The notes under the pieces were generated by a model, which saw only the letters and a program-made list of their open reading frames with translations, searched no databases and was not told where the DNA came from. Positions 39,301-46,507 of a stretch of DNA of 64,000 bases are shown here, in pieces (the stretch's first letter is position 1; every line of letters begins with the position of its first letter). The DNA is from Desulfobacula sp. (GTDB lineage: Bacteria > Desulfobacterota > Desulfobacteria > Desulfobacterales > Desulfobacteraceae), in contig JABGOU010000012.1 of assembly GCA_018645325.1 (NCBI GenBank), positions 1 to 64,000 of the forward strand. Direction: 5' to 3'. A program made the position numbers and the translations under genes.

Positions 39301-41163
39301 ATGTTTGGCCTAAAAAAGAAAACAAAAAAATTATTGACCCTGGAAGATCCAGTCTATTCAGGACGAGATCTTTTGCCCATATGGTTCTATGTGTTAGCAC
39401 ATGGGTCTAATATTGATCAATTCTTTGATGGGATTGATATTCCCAGAGAACGAATATTGGATGAAAATGAATGGTTTGATATCGATACTACATTTAAATT
39501 GTGGGAAAACTATCGATCCTGCCTGCCTGATTATGACATGACCGAAAATTTCAAGATTTCGATTGAATCTGTTAAAAAATCTTCCTATGGGATTGCAAAA
39601 CTAGTGGCCCAGTTTTCATCCATTAAAACTATTTTCAGGCTGCTCCCATATTTGGCTTCTACTGTATCCAAAATTGATCTATTTGAAGTTCTTGAGCTTG
39701 ATAATACTTCAGCAACAATAAAATACAACCCTTATCCCGGATTTGAAAAATTTATCGATTCGTCTCACACCTTCGCATTTCTGGGGATGTTTTCAGCTTT
39801 CCCCACGATCCACGATATGCCGCCGGCAAAGGTCAGGGAAATTGCAAGCCTGATCGATGTGTTTAAAAAATTTTCCATTGATTTTGCACAATTCGGCCAT
39901 ACTATTAACGAAAAAATGGAAATCATCTATCTGGATGATGAGCCTGCCGGAAAATGGATCACCATTTCTCAAGATCATGATCTTGACCCTTTGGTAATAA
40001 AATATCTGGCAGGAGAAAAATGTGTGCTATGGGAAAAGGATATATGGGAAACAAAAAAATCAGGAAAAAAAATTCTCATCGCGCAAAAAGGAGATCTTTA
40101 TAATTGCTCATCCAGTATTTATACGGCAAAATGGGAAAATGCCGGCTTTTTTTCCAGGATAAAAAAGGCCTTTCCCATTGCCAGGCAATTTTTACTTGCC
40201 TTTTTTAAAAGCCGGGATGCCTTGTTTAAACAGACCTCCATGCTCCATGACCAGGCAAGCATACTGGAAGATAGAATCAGAACAAAAACAGCTGAATTGA
40301 ACCAGGCCCATGAGGCAATCATGGAACTTGAAAAACGCACAATTGAGCACAGGATCACGGGGGGATTTGCCCATGAAATGAGAAATGCCCTTGCCGGCGC
40401 ACAATTGGAATTAAGATCTATCATTGATTATAAAAACCAGAAAAAAATATCTCCTGAAATTCTTAAAGAGAATGCAACTTCTCTATTGGAGAATCTATAT
40501 CGGCTTCATAAAGACTATGGCATACCCAAAAACAAGATTGCTAAATATTTTATCCCACACCTAAAGGAGATGGCTGAGATATCAGATCATTTATCCAATG
40601 TGCTTATTGATATTTCAAGTGATATTGACCGGGGATTACATATTACAAAAGAAATCAGAAATTATGCTAAAATGCATGAGTTTAAGGCAGGGACCCAGAT
40701 TGTTGAAATCGTTGGCCTTTTGAAGAACTTGAAACACAGGCATTTTAAAGCGCTGAACAATAACAATATCACCCTGTCGTTTTCCGGGATAAAAAAAGCC
40801 CATGTCACAGCAGATAAAGACCATTTAACTTCTATTTTCACCAATTTGATTCTTAATGCAAAAGAGGCGTTGGTTGAGGATAAAACATTTGAAGGTAAAA
40901 TTTATATCAGCATCGAAAAAAATAATTCAACTTTTATCGTGCGGGTAAACGATAATGGTCCGGGCATTCCAGATGATTTAAAAAATGATATTTTTGAACC
41001 CTTTTTTACAACCAAACCTTCCAGCGGAACGGGTTTGGGTTTAGGCATTGTTAAACGGCTTGTCAATTTATATGGCGGGCAGATCACCATTGAATCCACT
41101 ATCGGTCAAGGCACCCGTGCTGAAATAACGTTTCCAGGGGTTGAAAATGAATCGATTCAATGA
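39301..41163 (+). CDS. Soluble sensor histidine kinase with N-terminal unknown domain
   Basis: A 620-residue protein without membrane helices. Residues about 1-250 form an unidentified input domain (DLLPIWFYVLAHGSNIDQFFDGI) that faintly recalls the N-terminal ligand domain of some AraC regulators. A coiled coil (310-350) leads to the H-box HRITGGFAHEMRNALAG, with the phospho-acceptor His near 357. The ATPase domain has NLILNAKEAL, VNDNGPGIPD and TTKPSSGTGLGLGIVKRL. It overlaps the next receiver gene by 17 nt. A cytoplasmic signal is implied. Confidence 0.85.
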   Translation: MFGLKKKTKKLLTLEDPVYSGRDLLPIWFYVLAHGSNIDQFFDGIDIPRERILDENEWFDIDTTFKLWENYRSCLPDYDMTENFKISIESVKKSSYGIAKLVAQFSSIKTIFRLLPYLASTVSKIDLFEVLELDNTSATIKYNPYPGFEKFIDSSHTFAFLGMFSAFPTIHDMPPAKVREIASLIDVFKKFSIDFAQFGHTINEKMEIIYLDDEPAGKWITISQDHDLDPLVIKYLAGEKCVLWEKDIWETKKSGKKILIAQKGDLYNCSSSIYTAKWENAGFFSRIKKAFPIARQFLLAFFKSRDALFKQTSMLHDQASILEDRIRTKTAELNQAHEAIMELEKRTIEHRITGGFAHEMRNALAGAQLELRSIIDYKNQKKISPEILKENATSLLENLYRLHKDYGIPKNKIAKYFIPHLKEMAEISDHLSNVLIDISSDIDRGLHITKEIRNYAKMHEFKAGTQIVEIVGLLKNLKHRHFKALNNNNITLSFSGIKKAHVTADKDHLTSIFTNLILNAKEALVEDKTFEGKIYISIEKNNSTFIVRVNDNGPGIPDDLKNDIFEPFFTTKPSSGTGLGLGIVKRLVNLYGGQITIESTIGQGTRAEITFPGVENESIQ

Positions 41164-41611
41164 ACTTTTAGAAAAGTTTGACAGCAATACATGGCCTAAA
41201 ACAACAAACCCTTTCAAAATTTTAATCATTGATGACAGCCTTAATATTCAACAGGCCCTGAAACGAATCCTGATAAAAAAAAATTATAGGGTAACTTTCG
41301 AGTCAACGGGTCAAGGAGGGATTGACGCTTTAACCCATGAGACCTGTGCGGTTATTTTGGATATAAAACTTCCGAAAATGGATGGCCTCCAGGTTTATGT
41401 AAAGCTGAAAGAAAAAAATCCTGACGTTCCCATTATTTTTTATTCTGCATATCCGGGAGACAACCAAATAATCAAAAAATGCCTTTCTTTAAACCCCTAT
41501 GCCTTTATCGAAAAAGGTGTTGCCGAAGATATAGAGGCTTTATATCTGTCAATTGAAAAAGCTGCCAGTGAAAATAAAGATTCCAAAAGAAAATTTTCAA
41601 CTGACAAGTAA
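41147..41611 (+). CDS. Stand-alone response-regulator receiver
   Basis: A 154-residue protein: receiver domain with LIIDDSLNIQ, phospho-acceptor Asp in VILDIKLPKMDGLQVY, and IIFYSAYPGD plus the conserved Lys in FIEKGVAEDIE. There is no output domain. It is close to the receiver of the sigma-54 activator at 37768 (both have PIIFYSA), so one was likely duplicated from the other. ATG 41147 lies inside the kinase 3' end, so the two are translationally coupled. Confidence 0.87.
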   Translation: MNRFNELLEKFDSNTWPKTTNPFKILIIDDSLNIQQALKRILIKKNYRVTFESTGQGGIDALTHETCAVILDIKLPKMDGLQVYVKLKEKNPDVPIIFYSAYPGDNQIIKKCLSLNPYAFIEKGVAEDIEALYLSIEKAASENKDSKRKFSTDK

Positions 41612-41855
41612 GTTTACAATATCTGCAGATCCCATACAGGTCAATCATTCTATAAATTATAAAATTTTCATTAATATACCCTTTGTTATCATACGGTTAA
41701 CGCTGATTAAAATCATATTTGTTCAAACTGGCATGCTTGATGCAATTTTGTTAGTGAATACCAGGCCGTGATCTTATACAGGAGGTGATATTATTTCATT
41801 ACTGAGCAAAGCAAAATTAGAAATTGATCCAGAAATTGATCCAGAAATTGTCCAA

Positions 41856-42599
41856 TTGCAGCAGCAGGTTGAAAAGCATAAAGCAGCAGCATTGATTTTA
41901 ACAGAACTCAATGAGGCGCTCAGCAAAGAGGTGCAAAAAAAAACAAATCGATTAAAAAACCTCAATGAAAAACTGGTTGATGTTGAAGAAAGGGAACGAA
42001 AGGCAGTTGCTTCAGACCTGCATGATGGTGTTGTTCAAAATCTTGGCATGAGCATTTCTACAATAAAAACTATCAAGGAATCTACTATAGTGCCAGATAC
42101 ACAAACACTTTCAAAAATTCAGGAGTATCTTGAACAATCTGTTATAGATATCCGGTCGATGATTTATAAATTAGCACCGCCGATTTTAGATGATTTTGAT
42201 TTTGAAACAGCTCTGGGTTTTTTTGTTGAAGAAATAAATATTAAATATCAAGGCAGTCTCAGCTATATAAATAATATAGATAAACCTGTTCTTTTTGATA
42301 AAACAACTAAAATTGTTTTATACCGCGCTGTCAGTGAGTTAATGACCAATATAATAAAACATTCACAATCACAAAATGCAGAAGTTATCGTTTCAGAGAC
42401 CAACAATAGGATACAAATAAGTGTTGAGGATGATGGTGTTGGGTTTTGCTGGGAAAAAGTACGTCCTACCCAGTTTAGCTGTTTCGGGTTAAACAGTCTT
42501 ATGGACCGCATGCAAAATATTGATGGTGATATGAAAATATTTTCTGAACCTGGTAAGGGTGCCAAAATAGTATTATTAGTGCGCAAGCCACCAAATTAA
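41856..42599 (+). CDS. NarL-type histidine kinase (HisKA_3), short
   Basis: A 247-residue protein from TTG 41856, possibly up to 21 residues longer: AGGAGGTGAT (41780-41789) is a nearly perfect anti-Shine-Dalgarno match followed by ATT ATT, in frame. A coiled coil leads into the HisKA_3 box ERERKAVASDLHDGVVQNLGM (phospho-acceptor His). The HATPase domain has AVSELMTNIIKHSQSQNA and VEDDGVGFCWEKV. There is no sensor or membrane domain. It would phosphorylate a NarL-type regulator; none is encoded nearby. Confidence 0.83.
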   Translation: MQQQVEKHKAAALILTELNEALSKEVQKKTNRLKNLNEKLVDVEERERKAVASDLHDGVVQNLGMSISTIKTIKESTIVPDTQTLSKIQEYLEQSVIDIRSMIYKLAPPILDDFDFETALGFFVEEINIKYQGSLSYINNIDKPVLFDKTTKIVLYRAVSELMTNIIKHSQSQNAEVIVSETNNRIQISVEDDGVGFCWEKVRPTQFSCFGLNSLMDRMQNIDGDMKIFSEPGKGAKIVLLVRKPPN

Positions 42600-42772
42600 A
42601 AATCCCTTCACTTTACAATCTCAACAGTTGTTGATAGAGATTGAATTATAATTTCAAATACATATAAACAAACAACATCACAACACAAAGTTTGAGGGTA
42701 AAGAAGCAATTGAAAAAGGTTATAAACCTTGCGGAACCTGTAAACCTTAATCAAAAGTAAGGATTCTATAAA

Positions 42773-43078
42773 ATGATAAATGTTATTGCATCAATACAGA
42801 TTAAAGAAGGAAAATTGTCAGAATTTATTAAAATTTTTAAATCCAATATCCCAAAGGTCCTTGAAGAGAAGGGGTGTATAGAGTATGTACCGACCATTGA
42901 CGTCCCTACAGGCTTGCCCCCACAGGAACTGAATAAAAATGTCGTTACAATTATAGAGAAATGGGATGGTTTGGAGGATTTAAAAGCACATCTATCAGCA
43001 CCACATATGCTTGAATATAGAGAACAGACTAAAGATTTAGTTGAAAAAATGTCTGTGAAAGTATTAAAAGAGGCATAA
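42773..43078 (+). CDS. ABM-family protein (putative quinol monooxygenase/antibiotic biosynthesis monooxygenase)
   Basis: A 101-residue dimeric alpha-beta barrel protein of the ABM/YgiN type. MINVIASIQIKEGKLSEFIKIFKSNIPKVLEEKGCIEYVPTID, then VVTIIEKWDGLEDLKAHLSAPHM with the conserved W and the H of the barrel pocket. The strict reaction is not predictable: members include quinol monooxygenases and heme-degrading or stress proteins. It stands alone between the kinase operon and the carbonic anhydrase gene, with a ribosome-binding-site-like AAGTAAGGA upstream. Confidence 0.8.
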   Translation: MINVIASIQIKEGKLSEFIKIFKSNIPKVLEEKGCIEYVPTIDVPTGLPPQELNKNVVTIIEKWDGLEDLKAHLSAPHMLEYREQTKDLVEKMSVKVLKEA

Positions 43079-43201
43079 TTTTTTAATCAGACAGGCACAT
43101 GAGAATCTCCCATTTCAGGTTATGGCGAATATGGAACTGAGTTCATCATTGATTTTATTGCTATCAATAAAATTCTAATTTAATTAAAAAATAGGGAAAC
43201 C

Positions 43202-43741
43202 ATGACCTTTTACTCATATAAAAATATAAGCCCCATACTCCATGAATCTGTTTTTATTGCACCAACGGCTCAAATTATTGGAAATGTTCAAATCGATAAA
43301 AAATCTTCTGTCTGGTTTCATTCGGTTCTTAGAGGTGATTTAGATAAAATTAGTGTAGGAGAGAACACAAATATTCAGGATCTGTGTTTGTGTCATGCTG
43401 ATGAAAATATACCATTAAAAATAGGAAATGGTGTTACCATAGGGCACAGAAGTATAATCCATGGATGCACGATTGAAGATGAGTGCCTGGTAGGGATGGG
43501 ATCAATTGTTATGAACAATGCTGTTATCGGGAAAGGATCTATAGTTGCTGCTGGAGCTGTTGTTTTGGAAGGAACTATTATCCCACCATACTCTTTGGTA
43601 ACCGGGTCACCAGGTAAAGTTAAAAAGACATACAAAAACAAAAAAGAGATTGAACAAAAAATTAGAACCATGCCTGAGGATTATATGGGAATGGCTCAGA
43701 ATTTTGGCTCAGATCAAATTTTTTATGAGGTAAAAGACTAA
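43202..43741 (+). CDS. Gamma-class carbonic anhydrase family protein (YrdA-like)
   Basis: A 179-residue left-handed beta-helix protein with hexapeptide repeats (VFIAPTAQIIGNVQIDKKSSVWFHSVLRGD). Candidate zinc ligands are visible in LCLCHADENIP and IGHRSIIHGC. YrdA/PaaY-like members bind zinc and some hydrate carbon dioxide; many are uncharacterised. There is an ATG at 43202 with a short AGGGAAACC upstream. It is followed within 5 nt by a truncated YkgJ-like frame on the same strand, possibly once one operon. Confidence 0.87.
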   Translation: MTFYSYKNISPILHESVFIAPTAQIIGNVQIDKKSSVWFHSVLRGDLDKISVGENTNIQDLCLCHADENIPLKIGNGVTIGHRSIIHGCTIEDECLVGMGSIVMNNAVIGKGSIVAAGAVVLEGTIIPPYSLVTGSPGKVKKTYKNKKEIEQKIRTMPEDYMGMAQNFGSDQIFYEVKD

Positions 43742-43745
43742 CAGA

Positions 43746-43880
43746 ATGCCCCCTAAAACTTTCAAATGCAAGCAATGCGGTAACTGCTGTCTCAACCTCA
43801 GCGATTCTTTCCAAACAAGTGTCAGTGATGAAGAAATTGCATTGTGGGAAATGGAAGGACGGTTTGATATCCTTGAATAG
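43746..43880 (+). pseudogene. Truncated YkgJ-family cysteine-rich frame
   Basis: A 44-codon frame reading MPPKTFKCKQCGNCCLNLSD and ending ...EMEGRFDILE. The CxxCGxCC motif is the start of YkgJ (zinc- or iron-chelating) proteins, usually 100-250 residues. Here the frame stops early, so the C-terminal cysteines are lost. It may be a remnant; the ATG follows the carbonic anhydrase stop by 4 nt. Confidence 0.6.
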
Positions 43881-43936
43881 TTGAATTTTTTATGTTTTTT
43901 AGATAATGTCATTTATAATATTTTAAGAGGAAAAAT

Positions 43937-44449
43937 ATGACTGCTATAAAAATTATTCAAGGCGATATCACTAAAGCCTCTGTGGATGCCATTGTTAACG
44001 CAGCTAATTCCAGAATGCTTGGCGGTGGTGGGGTGGATGGGGCTATTCACAGCGCAGCTGGTCCTAAATTATTAGAAGCATGTAAAAAAGTTAAACCGGA
44101 AAACGGGATTCGATGCCCAACCGGAGAAGCAAGAATAACTGAAGCAGGAAATTTAAAAGCAAAATATGTTATTCATACGGTAGGCCCTCGATATAATATT
44201 GATAAAGACCCTGAAAATCTTCTTTCATCAGCATATAAAAACAGCTTTGATCTGGCTCTATCCCATGGATGTGAATCCATTGCATTTCCAGCAATTTCAT
44301 GTGGAGTTTTTGGATATCCCCCACAGGAAGCTGCACAAATTTCTCTTTCAATATGCAAAAGACCTGAATATGAAGCATTGATAAAATATTTTTATCTGTT
44401 TCGTGATGATATGGTAAATATCTGGGAAAATGCACTTGAATCGCTATAA
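43937..44449 (+). CDS. Macro-domain protein (O-acetyl-ADP-ribose deacetylase-like)
   Basis: A 170-residue macro domain. ADP-ribose contacts are seen in IKIIQGDITKASVDAIVNAANSRMLGGGGVDGAIHSAAG and in ISCGVFGYPPQEAA. This matches the YmdB/MacroD class, which removes O-acetyl-ADP-ribose or mono-ADP-ribose. AAGAGGAAAA lies upstream of the ATG. The protein is complete. Nothing nearby clearly explains its partner; it follows a short truncated YkgJ-like frame. Confidence 0.9.
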   Translation: MTAIKIIQGDITKASVDAIVNAANSRMLGGGGVDGAIHSAAGPKLLEACKKVKPENGIRCPTGEARITEAGNLKAKYVIHTVGPRYNIDKDPENLLSSAYKNSFDLALSHGCESIAFPAISCGVFGYPPQEAAQISLSICKRPEYEALIKYFYLFRDDMVNIWENALESL

Positions 44450-44770
44450 GAAAAAGACAGAATCTTATTACTGGAAAGATCCCGGTTCTAACTCAAAAAG
44501 GAAAAGTTCTTTCATTGTAACGGCACTCAACCCAAAAGGGATAGACTTTTTTGTGGCATTTTTGTCACAATTCATCAGCCCCAATGAACCAGTATTCAAC
44601 ACTATTGAATGACAAACCCAGAGATTTGTTGCTGTGGACAATGGGAATCGGCGTTCATATTTTTTTGAAATCTCAAGTATATTTGGTCGTCACGTTACGG
44701 TGAATATTTTGAACAAGGTATCCTTTAGAATTTAATAAGTGTGTAAAATGTGTGTAAAAAATTAAGATTC
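44450..44770. other. Intergenic stretch without a recognised feature
   Basis: About 320 bp with no convincing gene; a 60-codon frame at 44430-44612 overlaps the macro gene and has no family features. Nothing further was recognised apart from GTGTGTAAAA at about 44740-44756. Confidence 0.6.
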
Positions 44771-44816
44771 AAACAACAAAGGCTTCGAGCGAAAACGCTG
44801 AAAGCCTTTCTTGTTG
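44771..44816 (-). terminator. Terminator-like hairpin after tRNA-Phe
   Basis: On the minus strand ACAACAAGAAAGGCTTTCAGCG... pairs with ...CGCTCGAAGCCTTTGTTGT. The stem arms AAAGGCTT/AAGCCTTT and ACAACAA/TTGTTGT are visible on either side. A clear T-run starts only after a few bases. Confidence 0.6.
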
Positions 44817-44892
44817 TGGTGCCCAGGGACAGAATTGAACTGCCGACACGGGGATTTTCAGTCCCCTGCTCTACCGACTGAGCTACCTGGGC
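44817..44892 (-). tRNA. tRNA-Phe (anticodon GAA)
   Basis: A 76-nt cloverleaf on the minus strand: acceptor GCCCAGG pairs with CCTGGGC before an encoded ACCA end; D-arm AGCTCAGTCGGTAGAGC; anticodon loop CTGAAAA with GAA; T-arm GTTCAATTC. The CCA is encoded. Confidence 0.95.
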
Positions 44893-44963
44893 TCAAACAA
44901 CAGAAGGGTTTATATTATTTTTGGTTATTCATGTCAAGTCAAAAAGTTTGAAAAATCAGGTTT

Positions 44964-45698
44964 TTAAATATCCCCAAGGATGTGCTGAATAATTGTACAG
45001 CTTGAAATAGAGGCAGTTTCAGCCCTTAAAATCCTGGGGCCAAGGGAATAAGATAAAAATTCATTATCCTTTGATTGGGCTATTTCGTTTTTTGAAAATC
45101 CTCCTTCAGGGCCGACAAGAATTATTACCTTTTTTTTGGAAGATTCTTTTTTAAGTGTGTTAAGCTTCTTAGTTGCTTTTTCCCAAAAGACAATTTTTAA
45201 ATCATGGGTGCTGGACCTGTCTAATACTTCTTTAAAACTCAAGGGTTTTGAAATTTTCGGCAGTCTGCTTCTTTGGCACTGTTTTAATGATTCTCTTGCA
45301 ATGATTTCCCATCGCTGATGCCTTTTTATTATACTTTTTTCATTTGGGGTGGGAATGGATCGTTCACAATAAAAGGGGATCCAATCATATATACCAAGCT
45401 GGGTAATATGTTTGATCACAAGATCCATTTTTTTATCTTTGAGCATGCCCGAGCACAAAGTTATTTGTAAAGGGGATTCTGTTAAAGATTCATGCTCCTC
45501 AATTATATCAATCTCTATATTGTCCTGGGAGGTATGAGAAATGACGGCGGTATAATCTTTACCCCGGCCATTGGTGATATCGATCAGGTCTCCTTTATTT
45601 AGCCTAAGAACCTTTGAAATATGTTTTGCATCTTGTCCATGGATATTTGCTTTAAATGGTATGGAATCAATGTCTTGAATGATAAATTTTTGCATCAT
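44964..45698 (-). CDS. rsmE: 16S rRNA (uracil-1498-N3)-methyltransferase RsmE
   Basis: A 244-residue SPOUT methyltransferase that methylates U1498 of 16S rRNA. An N-terminal PUA-like domain (HGQDAKHISKVLRLNKGDLIDITNGRG) leads to the knotted SAM-binding domain: LVGPEGGFSKNEI and LGPRILRAETAS, both invariant in RsmE. Length is typical. It is transcribed toward tRNA-Phe. The divergent gene at 45840 shares the upstream region. Confidence 0.93.
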   Translation of the reverse strand: MMQKFIIQDIDSIPFKANIHGQDAKHISKVLRLNKGDLIDITNGRGKDYTAVISHTSQDNIEIDIIEEHESLTESPLQITLCSGMLKDKKMDLVIKHITQLGIYDWIPFYCERSIPTPNEKSIIKRHQRWEIIARESLKQCQRSRLPKISKPLSFKEVLDRSSTHDLKIVFWEKATKKLNTLKKESSKKKVIILVGPEGGFSKNEIAQSKDNEFLSYSLGPRILRAETASISSCTIIQHILGDI

Positions 45699-45748
45699 GA
45701 GATTGTTTAAACCAAAGTAGGGGCATTGTAAATGGGTTTTTTAAATAG

Positions 45749-45777
45749 TTGACACTTTGATTCGGCTTTGGTATTTT
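45749..45777 (+). promoter_or_regulatory. Predicted promoter of the acidic-protein/valS operon
   Basis: TTGACA (45749-45754), a 17-nt spacer and TATTTT (45772-45777). It is 62 nt upstream of the gene at 45840. Confidence 0.55.
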
Positions 45778-45839
45778 TTTGAAGTTTGCAGATATTGGAC
45801 AGTATATTGTTTTTAATATCTTAATCAAGTGAGGACGTT

Positions 45840-46421
45840 ATGGTCGATATGACAGATTGGTATGATGATTTTATAAGTGAAGAAAAGTCAGATGAAAAAA
45901 TTGTTGAGCTGACAGATATTGCTGATGAAAAAGATGCTTCAGCTCAGGAAGATCTTATTGAGTTAAAAGATATTGCTCATGTGGAAAAAGAATCTTCAAT
46001 ACAGGACGATATAATAGAGCTGACAGATATCACTGAAGGCCAGAGTCCAGTTCTTGAACTGGATAGTATTAAGGAAGAAAAGGTTGAGCCAGAAGAAGCA
46101 CTTGAACTAGGAGAGGGCATAATTTTTAAAGAGGAATTTGAACTGGAAGATGAGATGTCTTTTAATGAAGATCACGAGCTTAAGATGGCGGATCTTGCTG
46201 AAGAAGCACCCTTTGAATCTGATGTGAGCGAAGTGCCTGGTATGGACTTGAGTATGACCTCGGAACAATTGGAAACTGCATTGGAGAGGGTAATTGAAAA
46301 AAGATTTGCTGATAAAATTGACGTCCTTTTGACCGAAGGTATGGAACGAGTGATTAAAAAAGAAATTGCCGAAATCAAGGAGAGGTTGCAAAAAGATCTT
46401 AATCAAATGGGAAACGTCTAA
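45840..46421 (+). CDS. Acidic repeat protein of unknown function
   Basis: A 193-residue, strongly acidic protein. Three copies of an [IV]EL[TK]DI motif occur near residues 20, 40 and 60 (IVELTDIADEK, LIELKDIAHVEK, IIELTDITEGQ), about 20 residues apart. The C-terminus (QLETALERVIEKRFADKIDVLLTEGMERVIKKEIAEIKERL) is a predicted coiled coil. No enzyme motif is visible. The helical C-terminus and acidic unstructured N-terminus recall polar scaffold proteins such as PopZ only in layout, not in clear homology. It lies upstream of valS, separated by a terminator. Confidence 0.65.
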   Translation: MVDMTDWYDDFISEEKSDEKIVELTDIADEKDASAQEDLIELKDIAHVEKESSIQDDIIELTDITEGQSPVLELDSIKEEKVEPEEALELGEGIIFKEEFELEDEMSFNEDHELKMADLAEEAPFESDVSEVPGMDLSMTSEQLETALERVIEKRFADKIDVLLTEGMERVIKKEIAEIKERLQKDLNQMGNV

Positions 46422-46452
46422 GTTAAGGCGATAAATATATAAAAAAAGTGAT

Positions 46453-46478
46453 GGGGATTCAGTAAAGGTCCCCTTTTT
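46453..46478 (+). terminator. Rho-independent terminator before valS
   Basis: GGGGA (46453-46457) pairs with TCCCC (46469-46473), followed by TTTTT. The hairpin is short. Confidence 0.6.
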
Positions 46479-46507
46479 CATTAATATTGAGTTTTAGGAG
46501 TTGCTTT

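Noticed and set aside
44430-44612. 60-codon frame overlapping the macro gene end
   Set aside because: No start signal or homology, and overlapping a real gene.
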